Assembly: GCA_013042925.1 (NCBI GenBank)
Contig: JABDPH010000283.1
Span: 1 to 9,898, forward strand
Source of the DNA: Eudoraea sp.
GTDB lineage: Bacteria; Bacteroidota; Bacteroidia; Flavobacteriales; Flavobacteriaceae
Direction of reading: 5' to 3'
DNA: 9,898 nt
Shown: one piece after another, positions 1 to 6,562 of the stretch
Position numbering within the stretch: position 1 is the first letter of the stretch
Layout of the letters: every line of letters begins with the position of its first letter
Notes under the pieces: model-generated
Told to the model about the DNA's origin: nothing
The model's database searches: none
Seen by the model: only the letters and a program-made list of their open reading frames with translations
Made by a program: the position numbers and the translations under genes

Positions 1-155
1 CACGAGAAGATATTGCCAATGTTGTGGGCACAGCTACTGAATCTTGTATTCGTATTATCTCGGAATTTAAAAAGAAAGGTTTGCTAAAAAGTTCGGGGAA
101 AAAACTTGGGATTTTGGATGAAAAGAAATTAAAAGATCTTGCTGAAGGTTTTTAG
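1..155 (+). CDS. Crp/Fnr-family transcriptional regulator, C-terminal fragment (5' end outside window)
   Basis: Only the last ~51 residues are present; the reading frame opens at base 3 and stops with TAG at 153-155. They form the end of a Crp-type winged helix-turn-helix. First comes REDIANVVGTATE (the helix pair that starts with the family's typical 'R-E-D-I-A' segment). The recognition helix follows, with a Glu and an Arg four residues apart (ESCIR), the same E-x3-R pattern that CRP and FNR use to read the TGA half-site. The wing is KKKGLLKSSGKKLGILD, followed by a short C-terminal helix. The sensory cyclic-nucleotide-binding-like domain lies outside, so the ligand (oxygen, NO, redox or other) cannot be judged. 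The gene is followed after 139 bases by a universal stress protein on the same strand. In flavobacteria such pairs often belong to low-oxygen/redox gene sets; that is inference here. Confidence 0.88.
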   Translation, partial: REDIANVVGTATESCIRIISEFKKKGLLKSSGKKLGILDEKKLKDLAEGF

Positions 156-225
156 TAAAAACGCCTTTATACTCCTCGTCTGCCGCAAATAAAGACCTGC
201 CAATAACTGCATTGGATTTGAAAAC

Positions 226-239
226 CTGACATATATCAT
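226..239 (+). promoter_or_regulatory. Putative FNR/CRP-type operator upstream of the stress-protein gene
   Basis: The sequence CTGAC-ATAT-ATCAT fits the layout of an FNR box (TTGAT-N4-ATCAA), differing only at the outer bases and one inner base. It keeps the TGA-N6-TCA core shared by CRP and FNR sites. Its centre is 232.5. If the -7 element at 262-269 is real, transcription starts near 274, which puts the operator at about -41.5, the standard position for class II activation. The adjacent regulator has the E-x3-R recognition pattern that reads TGA. The match and spacing are seen; binding is inferred. Confidence 0.45.
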
Positions 240-261
240 TGTTTCCATCTAATCACAGGGG

Positions 262-269
262 TATTTTTA
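262..269 (+). promoter_or_regulatory. Possible Bacteroidota -7 promoter element for the stress-protein gene
   Basis: TATTTTTA matches the Bacteroidota -7 consensus TAnnTTTG at all but the last fixed base. No clear -33 TTG element lies at the right distance, as expected for an activator-dependent promoter. The start would fall near 274, giving a leader of about 20 bases. In AT-rich DNA such a match is weak on its own; its support comes from its distance to the operator-like palindrome at 226-239. Confidence 0.35.
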
Positions 270-294
270 CACCGTAATTTCATGAATTAGGTGT

Positions 295-1137
295 ATGAAA
301 AATATATTATTACCAACGGATTTTTCCAAAAACTCCTTAAATGCGGCAAAGTTTGCAATTGAACTTTTTAAAGAAGAAGAATGTATTTTTCATTTATTGA
401 ATACCTATACCCCTGCCATAGTACATAGTCGTTTTATGGCCACAACTATTCATGGTGGAATATTGGAAGATAATGTTCGATCCGAGTCTGAACGGGGACT
501 GGAAGAGCTGCTGAATCAAATTAACACCTATTATAAATACCCGCAGCACAGTTTCAAGAGCGTTTCCTCTTTTAATCTGCTTACCGAAGAAATCAAAGAA
601 CTTGTAGAAGCAGAGGACATAGATTTTATAGTAACAGGCACAAAAGGCGCTTCGGGCTTTGATGAGGTATTTTTAGGGAGTAATACCGTAAGAATCATAA
701 AGGCGGTAAGAGGGTGTCCAATCCTGGCTGTTCCGGAGGATTTTGAATATGTAAAACCTATGGAAATTGGATTTCCAACAAATTTTAAAAGAAATTTTAA
801 CGTTGAAGTAATTGAACCTCTGCTTGAGATGACCGCTAAATTTGGTGCTACTATTAATATTATGCACATTAACGAGGAAGAAAAGCTGAGTAAGTACCAG
901 GAATCAAATAAAGATATTTTATTGGAATATGTTTCGTCAGTCTCAAACTGTTTACATCGGATGCCTTATTTTGCCAGTAAATCGGATGTAATAGAATTCT
1001 TCATAAAAGAGTATGGAATACAAATGCTTGCACTGGTACATTACCGACATGGGTTCCTGGAAGAATTGGTAAGAGAACCTGTTGTAAAACGCATTGCGTT
1101 CCATACACCAATACCTCTTCTGGTATTACCTGACTAG
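295..1137 (+). CDS. Universal stress protein, UspA family, tandem domains
   Basis: This 280-residue cytoplasmic protein has two Usp domains, roughly residues 1-147 and 154-279. The first opens with the family's N-terminal strand MKNILLPTDFS and has the nucleotide-binding signature G-x2-G-x9-G-S at residues 115-129 (GTKG...LGS), followed by a strand ending in CPILAVPE. It should therefore bind ATP or a related nucleotide. The second domain keeps the fold (MHINEEE strand, final strand PIPLLVLPD) but lacks the glycine signature, so it is probably non-binding; this asymmetry is common in tandem Usp proteins. The ATG at 295 fits the domain start exactly; there is no Shine-Dalgarno, as is usual in this phylum. 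It lies downstream of a Crp/Fnr regulator and an FNR-like site, pointing to induction under low oxygen or redox stress (inferred). The exact cellular role of such proteins is generally unknown. Confidence 0.9.
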   Translation: MKNILLPTDFSKNSLNAAKFAIELFKEEECIFHLLNTYTPAIVHSRFMATTIHGGILEDNVRSESERGLEELLNQINTYYKYPQHSFKSVSSFNLLTEEIKELVEAEDIDFIVTGTKGASGFDEVFLGSNTVRIIKAVRGCPILAVPEDFEYVKPMEIGFPTNFKRNFNVEVIEPLLEMTAKFGATINIMHINEEEKLSKYQESNKDILLEYVSSVSNCLHRMPYFASKSDVIEFFIKEYGIQMLALVHYRHGFLEELVREPVVKRIAFHTPIPLLVLPD

Positions 1138-1182
1138 TACTGGCATTAGTGAAAATTTTACTATTTCAAACGAATTGGTTAT

Positions 1183-1401
1183 TTATTCCCTAATAGGGTA
1201 ATCCTCATAGAAGTCTTCAAATGTTTTTGAAGTTTTATAATTGTCTGTAAGTACTTTATAGACCATATAGACTATCATTATTTGACCGAGAACCGTGAGA
1301 TAAAAGACCCAGCTAAAGGCAAAATTCATGGTAGCCATTATAGTTACCATTATTAAGAGTATCGTAGTTGCCCCAACCCAGAACATAGCAGAAGTTTTCA
1401 T
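1183..1401 (-). CDS. Small two-helix membrane protein of unknown function
   Basis: I do not recognise this 72-residue protein. It shows a short N-terminus (MKTSA), two hydrophobic helices at about residues 6-28 and 31-52 separated by a very short turn, and a charged, acidic tail (FEDFYEDYPIRE). It is thus a likely inner-membrane hairpin with both ends on the same side. I chose the ATG at 1401: a TTG further upstream (1428) would add nine residues, but the A-tract just before the ATG is a typical Bacteroidota initiation context. It follows the lipoprotein gene on the same strand after 66 bases, so the two could share a transcript, though no functional link can be shown. It is convergent with the stress-protein gene, 45 bases away. 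Confidence 0.6.
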   Translation of the reverse strand: MKTSAMFWVGATTILLIMVTIMATMNFAFSWVFYLTVLGQIMIVYMVYKVLTDNYKTSKTFEDFYEDYPIRE

Positions 1402-1467
1402 TTTTTTTTTAAAGTTATCCAAAATCAAAAAAGACTGATGTTAACGCAATTATAAATCTGTAGAAAA

Positions 1468-2655
1468 TTAATAATTCCAGAACATATCTTCCGCAGGAAT
1501 ATTTTTTTGCCTCCCTAATGTCAGTGGATTAAAATATAATTCGTTGAATAAATACCAAATACTAGACGAAATTGCCGGTGTGCTCGCGGCATCTTCCCAC
1601 AATAATGAAGAACCGTAACTGGTGCCGACATTAGTTGCATATGGAATTCCCATGGAACTTTCCCAGACAGAATTCTTCATTTGTGCCTTTTTCAATTGCT
1701 CAAGGGCATTATTAGACTCATTGGTCATATTCGCTTCTTTAAAAGCCAGGGCCATTTGGGCAGAACCTTCCAGCCAGATAACATCTTTATCTTCATCAAA
1801 ACAATAGCCGGTGATTACTTCTCCGTTAAAACTGGCGATTTGAGTATTTTTATAACGATCGGCCTTGATAAGTACCTCTTCCGGGAAATTTTCAAAAATT
1901 AAATAACCTAATGAATGTAGGTCCATGGCATAATAATGTGTCTCATTTTCCGGCCATGCAACAAGAAGCTTTTCAATAGTGTTCCAACGTTCCTGCTTAA
2001 GATAATTTAATATTCCCTTGTGAAAATCATCATAGCCCTCCACGGCATTGAACGCCATTATAATACCTTCAGTAACTTTGTGTATTTGTGTTCCGTCTTC
2101 ATTAAAACCTCCCCAAAGGCCTCCATCTTCATCCTGCAAACTCCTTATCCAATTCTCTAATTCTAAGGCCAAAATATCATACTTGTTATTTCCAGCTATT
2201 TCTTTGTAATTATTAAGCGCTATTAGCAACCAGGCATTATCTCCCAGCCAGGTGCGGGCGCCATTAGAACCGTCACTATTTCTTAACTGGTAGAATCCAC
2301 CATTATTCTGTGCGAATTCTGAATCTATTCGCTCATTAAAATAATCAAAGACTCTTTCCGCTTGTTCAATTTCTCCTTCTGCCAAAAAAGCCAGAGCGGC
2401 AAGGGAATTATCATATAAGGAAACATTATCTGTTTTTTCAGAACTTGTGAGTAGCCCATTGGGAAGCTGCATATTGTTGATCCAATGTGATATTTGGAGA
2501 ACTTCACTTTCCAAGTTATCTTCCGTATTGTTTTGAGGTAAATCGGGAAGGCCATTTTCAATATAAAGTAAAGCATCATATTCTTCAGTTGTATCTAGGG
2601 TACAGGAAACAACCAAAAAACCTAAGATTGTAAAAATAAGTGACTTTTTAAGCAT
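1468..2655 (-). CDS. Lipoprotein with alpha/alpha-toroid (six-hairpin glycosidase-like) fold, function unknown
   Basis: The 395-residue protein begins with a lipoprotein signal: positive start (MLKK), hydrophobic stretch, and lipobox LVVSC with the lipidated Cys at residue 18. The mature N-terminus is acidic (TLDTTEE) and may favour surface export. The rest shows regularly spaced hydrophobic helices of the alpha/alpha-barrel type: YDNSLAALAFL (81-91), DNAWLLIALNNY (139-150), TEGIIMAFNAVE (195-206), DLHSLGYLIF (245-254), WLEGSAQMALAF (294-305) and SSSIWYLFNELYFNPL (363-378). This pattern, with the G-I-P-Y segment near 336-339 and the final aromatic helix ending in N-P, recalls six-hairpin glycosidase-like proteins found near polysaccharide genes (recollection, not a search). 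Acidic residues at helix starts (D82, D139, E295) are candidate catalytic groups only. No SusC/SusD or other carbohydrate genes are in view, so a polysaccharide role is unproven. It is divergent from ndh across 224 bases. Confidence 0.7.
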   Translation of the reverse strand: MLKKSLIFTILGFLVVSCTLDTTEEYDALLYIENGLPDLPQNNTEDNLESEVLQISHWINNMQLPNGLLTSSEKTDNVSLYDNSLAALAFLAEGEIEQAERVFDYFNERIDSEFAQNNGGFYQLRNSDGSNGARTWLGDNAWLLIALNNYKEIAGNNKYDILALELENWIRSLQDEDGGLWGGFNEDGTQIHKVTEGIIMAFNAVEGYDDFHKGILNYLKQERWNTIEKLLVAWPENETHYYAMDLHSLGYLIFENFPEEVLIKADRYKNTQIASFNGEVITGYCFDEDKDVIWLEGSAQMALAFKEANMTNESNNALEQLKKAQMKNSVWESSMGIPYATNVGTSYGSSLLWEDAASTPAISSSIWYLFNELYFNPLTLGRQKNIPAEDMFWNY

Positions 2656-2879
2656 GGTATAGGTGGTTTTAGAGACTTGGAGAATCCTTTATAAAATTAC
2701 TAATGAAAGACTGGCACTTCTCGGATTTACGACCAATGAAAGGTATGTCCGACTAAAACCCGTACTATTAGCACATTATCCCAGAAATAAGTTTTTAAAC
2801 TAAAACCGGATCTAATCTACTCAGTTAAAAAACATCGATGAACGGTAAGGGTTTCCTTATTTTTCCTACTAATTGATAT

Positions 2880-4157
2880 ATGAATCTTCCAAAAAACAAG
2901 AATAAAAGAGTAGTAATTATAGGAGCCGGTTTTGCAGGAATTTCACTGGCTAAAAAACTTAGGAAACTTCCGGTTCAGGTTGTTGTCATAGATAAACACA
3001 ACTACCACACATTTCAACCACTTTTGTACCAGGTTTCCACCGGAGGTTTAGAACCAGATTCTATAGCATATCCCATTAGGAAGATTTTAAAAAGGCTGCG
3101 GAATTTTTATTTCAGGCTGACTACGGTAAAAAAGATAGTACCCGAAATTAAAGAAGTGCATACGGATATTGGTACTATCTCTTATGATTATTTGGTTATT
3201 GCCACAGGCACACGAACCAATTATTTTGGAAATTCGGAGATTGAGGAAAATGCAATGTCTATGAAAAGTGTACCACAGGCACTAGATATCCGAAGTCTTA
3301 TACTTCAGAATTTCGAATTGGCAGATAATTGTAATGATGTTGAAGAGCGCAAAGCGCTCCTTAATTTTAGCATTATTGGCGCTGGCCCGACGGGGGTTGA
3401 ACTTGCCGGAGCCTTCGCCGAATTGAAAAAACATGTATTTCCAAAAGATTACAGACATCTCAATATTGATGAAATGGAAATTCATCTGTTTGAAGGTGCA
3501 GATGTAGTTTTACCGCCTATGAGTACCAGCGCTTCAACCAAGGCAAAGAAATTTTTGGAAGATTTTGGAGTACATCTTCATTTGAATACTATTGTAAAAG
3601 GATACAATGGCGACCTTGTAAAGATGAGTAATGGAGAAGAGATCAGAACAAGGAATTTTATCTGGACTGCCGGAGTTACCGGGGCTGCCATAGAAGGCTT
3701 AGATCCTGGTGCTGTGATAAAATACTTAAATCGTTATAAAGTAGACCGTTATAATCAAATTTTGGGACACCAAAATATTTTTGCCATTGGAGATATAGCT
3801 TACATGGAAACTGAAGCTTACCCAAAAGGACACCCTCAAATGGCCCAGCCTGCAATTCAACAGGGGGAACTCCTGGCTCAGAATATAGAGGCCTTGTTAA
3901 AAGGCAGGCCCATGAAGCCTTTTGTGTATAAGAATAAGGGTAATATGGCAACCATAGGACGCAATAAGGCCGTAGTAGATCTTCCGCGGATCGAATTCGG
4001 GGGCTTCTTTGCATGGTTTATTTGGATGTTTGTACACCTGATGTCACTAGTTGGATTTAGAAACAGAATCATTGTTTTTTTTAATTGGGTATATAATTAC
4101 ATTAACTATGATAAGGCTGCCCGATTAATAGTCAGACCCTTCAAGTCCAAAATATAA
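2880..4157 (+). CDS. ndh: Type II NADH:quinone dehydrogenase (NDH-2)
   Basis: This 425-residue FAD enzyme oxidises NADH and reduces membrane quinone without pumping protons. Two Rossmann motifs are clear: the FAD-binding GAGFAG at residues 15-20 with the acidic residue D38 at the end of the next strand, and the NADH-binding GAGPTG at 167-172 with E205 after its second strand, which favours NADH over NADPH. ATG(T) at 108-111 and FAIGD at 301-305 are the other flavoprotein signatures. The AQxAxQQ quinone-site motif characteristic of NDH-2 is at 322-328. The C-terminus (about 376-408) is strongly hydrophobic and aromatic and would dock the protein on the inner face of the cytoplasmic membrane. 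Length and all motifs are normal. The ATG at 2880 lies just before the first Rossmann strand. The gene is monocistronic by layout: a divergent gene upstream and a terminator-bearing spacer downstream. Confidence 0.95.
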   Translation: MNLPKNKNKRVVIIGAGFAGISLAKKLRKLPVQVVVIDKHNYHTFQPLLYQVSTGGLEPDSIAYPIRKILKRLRNFYFRLTTVKKIVPEIKEVHTDIGTISYDYLVIATGTRTNYFGNSEIEENAMSMKSVPQALDIRSLILQNFELADNCNDVEERKALLNFSIIGAGPTGVELAGAFAELKKHVFPKDYRHLNIDEMEIHLFEGADVVLPPMSTSASTKAKKFLEDFGVHLHLNTIVKGYNGDLVKMSNGEEIRTRNFIWTAGVTGAAIEGLDPGAVIKYLNRYKVDRYNQILGHQNIFAIGDIAYMETEAYPKGHPQMAQPAIQQGELLAQNIEALLKGRPMKPFVYKNKGNMATIGRNKAVVDLPRIEFGGFFAWFIWMFVHLMSLVGFRNRIIVFFNWVYNYINYDKAARLIVRPFKSKI

Positions 4158-4195
4158 AAGGAAGGAATTATAACAACTAATATAGAATCCTTTTA

Positions 4196-4203
4196 TATCT
4201 TTG
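4196..4203 (+). promoter_or_regulatory. Bacteroidota -7 promoter element (TATCTTTG), full consensus match
   Basis: TATCTTTG matches TAnnTTTG at every fixed position. It sits 39 bases after the ndh stop and would start transcription near 4208-4210. I see no TTG/TTTG -33 element at the usual distance, so strength is uncertain. It is too far from hmgA (about 215 bases, with a terminator between) to be that gene's ordinary promoter, so its natural product is the short transcript 4209-4306. Confidence 0.5.
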
Positions 4204-4208
4204 CAACG

Positions 4209-4306
4209 TTGTGTTGTACATCATTAATAATGGTGTATGTGTATAGATGCCGAGATTTAATCGGTACATACCAATGAAAGGCTTTCCTATTTGGGAGGCT
4301 TTTTTT
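4209..4306 (+). ncRNA. Candidate independent small RNA (~98 nt) between ndh and hmgA
   Basis: The call rests on layout: a full-consensus -7 element just upstream, internal structure, and a terminal hairpin with a T-tract. The middle can fold into a stem-loop. GTATGT (4235-4240) pairs with ACATAC (4266-4271). Above an 8-base left bulge, GCCGA (4249-4253) pairs with TCGGT (4261-4265, one G-U), leaving a 7-base loop. The 3' end is the 12-bp terminator at 4276-4304. I do not recognise the sequence as a known riboswitch, 6S RNA or tmRNA. It could be a flavobacterial family such as Flavo-1, which I cannot check. The alternatives are a simple 3' UTR and terminator of ndh, or a leader of hmgA that ends early. 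The start coordinate is predicted from the promoter element. Confidence 0.42.
4276..4306 (+). terminator. Intrinsic (rho-independent) terminator after ndh / small RNA
   Basis: Bases 4276-4287 pair with 4293-4304 in an unbroken 12-bp RNA stem (eight Watson-Crick and four G-U pairs) around the 5-base loop TATTT, with a run of seven T from 4300 to 4306. The G-U pairs become A-C mismatches on the other strand, so it works for + strand transcription only. It would end ndh read-through and any transcript started at the promoter at 4196-4203. Confidence 0.75.
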
Positions 4307-4423
4307 GTTTGGAACTTACCTTGGTTAATACAATACAATATTTGCCCGAACTTTATGAGGCTTTATTTTACAAAACCTTCAATTTGTCGTAATTTTAGTG
4401 ATGACTTTTAAACAGATTTGCTC

Positions 4424-5581
4424 ATGCCATTATATCATAAACTTGGAAATTTACCACATAAAAGACACACGGTTTTTAAGAAAAAAGACGGCGGTTTACA
4501 TTATGAGCAACTATTTGGTACCATAGGATTTGACGGGATGTCTTCCCTCATGTATCATTTGTACCGTCCAACTATGGTCAAAGAGGTTGGTGAAGCAGAG
4601 GACCTGTCCCCCAAGGCAGCGGTTAAGTATAATATAAAATCCAGATTGTTAAAAGGATTTCAGGTGTCCCCTGAAGATGATTATCTTAATAGCCGCAAAG
4701 TTGTGTTATTCAATGGCGACGTTCATCTTGCCCTATCAGCGCCTAAAAAATCAATGACGGATTACTTCTATAAAAATGCGGATGCCGATGAATTACTGTT
4801 TGTTCACAGGGGTAAAGGAGTCCTGAAAACTATGCTGGGTGAAATCCCTTTTGGATATGGGGATTATATTCTGATACCGCGAGGCATGATTTATCAAATT
4901 GTTTTTGAAGATGAGGATAACAGGCTCTTTATAACCGAATCTTATCATCCAATTTATACACCAAAACGATACAGGAATTGGTTTGGACAGCATTTGGAAC
5001 ATTCACCATTTTGTGAGCGCGATTTTAGACTACCCGAAAATTTGCAAACTCATGATGAACTGGGAGATTTCCTGATTAAGGTAAAGAAACAAGGCCAGTT
5101 ACATCATATGATATATGCTTCACATCCTTTTGATGTAGTAGGCTGGGACGGGTATAACTACCCTTACGCTTTTTCAATCCATGATTTTGAACCTATTACA
5201 GGGAGGGTGCATCAGCCACCACCGGTTCATCAGACATTCGAAACCAGTACTTTTGTAGTTTGTTCTTTCTGCCCCAGACTTTATGATTACCATCCGCAGG
5301 CCATACCCGCGCCCTATAATCATTCGAACATAGATTCGGATGAAGTGCTCTATTATGTGGAAGGCGATTTTATGAGTCGCAAAAATATTGATAAAGGTTA
5401 TATCTCTTTGCACCCGGCAGGGATTCCTCACGGGCCTCATCCAGGCACATACGAAGCAAGCATAGGAAAGAGTGGCACGGAGGAATATGCTGTAATGGTA
5501 GATACATTTAAACCTTTGCAATTAACTGAAGAGGCTTTGAAAATCGATGATGGAACGTATTATCAATCCTGGTTAGAGTAA
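4424..5581 (+). CDS. hmgA: Homogentisate 1,2-dioxygenase
   Basis: This 385-residue cytoplasmic iron enzyme opens the ring of homogentisate to maleylacetoacetate in tyrosine/phenylalanine breakdown. The N-terminus (MPLYHKLGNLPHKRH, then EQLFGTIGFDGMSS at 28-41) is typical of bacterial HGD. The cupin-like C-terminal half carries VHQPPPVHQTFE (262-273), a His at 300 followed by SDE (305-307), and the diagnostic SLHPAGIPHGPH (328-339). By comparison with human HGD (His335, Glu341, His371), the Fe(II) ligands are H300, E307 (or D306) and H336. It is shorter than the ~440-residue human/Pseudomonas form and belongs to the compact branch seen in Bacteroidota and actinobacteria. I prefer ATG 4424 to the TTG two codons upstream because the family starts MPxYHKLG. 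It converges on hutG with a 9-base overlap. Other pathway genes (fahA, hppD) are not in the window. Confidence 0.9.
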   Translation: MPLYHKLGNLPHKRHTVFKKKDGGLHYEQLFGTIGFDGMSSLMYHLYRPTMVKEVGEAEDLSPKAAVKYNIKSRLLKGFQVSPEDDYLNSRKVVLFNGDVHLALSAPKKSMTDYFYKNADADELLFVHRGKGVLKTMLGEIPFGYGDYILIPRGMIYQIVFEDEDNRLFITESYHPIYTPKRYRNWFGQHLEHSPFCERDFRLPENLQTHDELGDFLIKVKKQGQLHHMIYASHPFDVVGWDGYNYPYAFSIHDFEPITGRVHQPPPVHQTFETSTFVVCSFCPRLYDYHPQAIPAPYNHSNIDSDEVLYYVEGDFMSRKNIDKGYISLHPAGIPHGPHPGTYEASIGKSGTEEYAVMVDTFKPLQLTEEALKIDDGTYYQSWLE

Positions 5582-6562
5582 GGCAACTTTGTGCATAATA
5601 AAATGAAGCAGGCTTGCAGCCAGTTTGGCCGTTTGATCATCCCGGTCATAAGATGGGTTAAGTTCGGCCACATCGGCGCTTAATAGTTTATTTGTTGAGA
5701 TGATCGTGTGAATGGCAACCAGGGCGATATCTACAGAGAAGCCCATGGGCGAAGCAGCACTTACACCTGGTGCAAAAGCAGAAGAAAAACCATCTAGATC
5801 AATAGTAAGATATATAAAATCAACACCCTTACAGAACTCATTTATTTTGTTAATTACGTAAGAAGTATTCTCTTTATGAAAGAGTTCGGCCTCTATGTAT
5901 TTAACGTCCCATTCACGAGCACGCTGGAATAAAATACTGTCATTGGCATCATTTCTTATCCCCAGACATAAGTAAGAAAAATCCAGATTTTTGTCCTTGC
6001 AATCAATAGCAATTTGATAAAATGGCGTCCCGGAATTATTGCTGTTTTCATTAGACCTAAGATCAAAATGGGCATCAAGATTTATGATCCCAATTTTTTT
6101 ACCACGCTCAACATACTTTTTAATTCCATTAAAATGTCCATAGGCTATATCGTGACCTCCGCCTAACAATAAGGGCATCCCTTTATTATTCAATATCTGA
6201 GTTACTTTTTCCGCTAATACGGTTTGGGCTTTCTCCAAATCATCTCCCAGGCAAACAACGTTCCCCGCATCATAAACGGCCGTACTTTCATTTAAATGAT
6301 GTGGTAGTTTTGCCAACTGACTGCGGGCAGCCTGAGGTCCTTCTTTTGAGCCTGACCTTCCCCCGTTTCTCTTTACCCCTTCATCACATTCATATCCAAG
6401 AAATACGAAAGAATTAGATGTTGTGATTGGTATATTTTGTATTTCCAGGTCTATTTGTTCCACCTTCTGATAAACATAAAGATCCTTACTGGCGTCACGT
6501 CCTGTCCAAATATGCTCGTCTGTTGGTTTGTACAAAATCATTGGTTTATTCAAATAATCCAT
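5573..6562 (-). CDS. hutG: Formimidoylglutamase (N-formimidoyl-L-glutamate amidohydrolase), arginase superfamily
   Basis: This 329-residue enzyme hydrolyses N-formimidoyl-L-glutamate to glutamate and formamide, the last step of one histidine-degradation route. It has the ureohydrolase fold with all binuclear Mn ligands visible: GGGHD (H137), DAHFD (D163, H165, D167) and DLDGFSSAFAPG (D255, D257), plus AELNPSYD (E300) late in the chain. Arginase and agmatinase share these motifs, so the assignment leans on the operon partners hutU and hutI directly upstream. The start at 6562 overlaps the end of hutU by 17 bases; a second ATG at 6541 would begin four bases after the hutU stop and lose only seven residues. 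Either implies translational coupling. Its stop lies inside the last codons of hmgA on the other strand. Confidence 0.88.
   Translation of the reverse strand: MDYLNKPMILYKPTDEHIWTGRDASKDLYVYQKVEQIDLEIQNIPITTSNSFVFLGYECDEGVKRNGGRSGSKEGPQAARSQLAKLPHHLNESTAVYDAGNVVCLGDDLEKAQTVLAEKVTQILNNKGMPLLLGGGHDIAYGHFNGIKKYVERGKKIGIINLDAHFDLRSNENSNNSGTPFYQIAIDCKDKNLDFSYLCLGIRNDANDSILFQRAREWDVKYIEAELFHKENTSYVINKINEFCKGVDFIYLTIDLDGFSSAFAPGVSAASPMGFSVDIALVAIHTIISTNKLLSADVAELNPSYDRDDQTAKLAASLLHFIMHKVALL

Noticed and set aside
1147..1163. AT-rich palindrome TAGTGAAAATTTTACTA between the convergent stress-protein and small membrane genes, considered as a bidirectional terminator
   Set aside because: The symmetry leaves no proper loop, the remaining stem is only 4-5 weak pairs, and no T-tract follows on either strand.
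1402..1428. TTG start at 1428 for the small membrane protein
   Set aside because: It adds a lysine-rich stretch that coincides with an A-tract better explained as the A-rich leader of the ATG at 1401.
2692..2699. TAATTTTA on the - strand as a -7 promoter element for the lipoprotein gene
   Set aside because: It misses the final G of TAnnTTTG and has no -33 TTG at the right distance; several equally poor matches occur in the same spacer.
2790..2801. Palindrome AGTTTTTAAACT in the lipoprotein/ndh divergent spacer, considered as an operator
   Set aside because: It is short and made of A/T runs common in this DNA, and no regulator gene is adjacent.
2873..2886. TTGAT-ATAT overlapping the ndh start, considered as a second FNR box
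   Set aside because: Only the left half matches; the right half (GAATC) does not resemble ATCAA, and it overlaps the start codon.
3676..4014. A 112-codon ORF on the - strand inside ndh (and similar antisense ORFs inside hmgA, hutU and hutI)
   Set aside because: These are antisense shadows of well-conserved enzymes, with no recognisable motifs and no initiation context.
4274..4411. A 45-codon ORF on the + strand between ndh and hmgA
   Set aside because: Its first codons are the terminator hairpin and T-tract (giving aromatic-rich MKGFPIWEAFF), there is no initiation context, and the composition does not look like a real protein.
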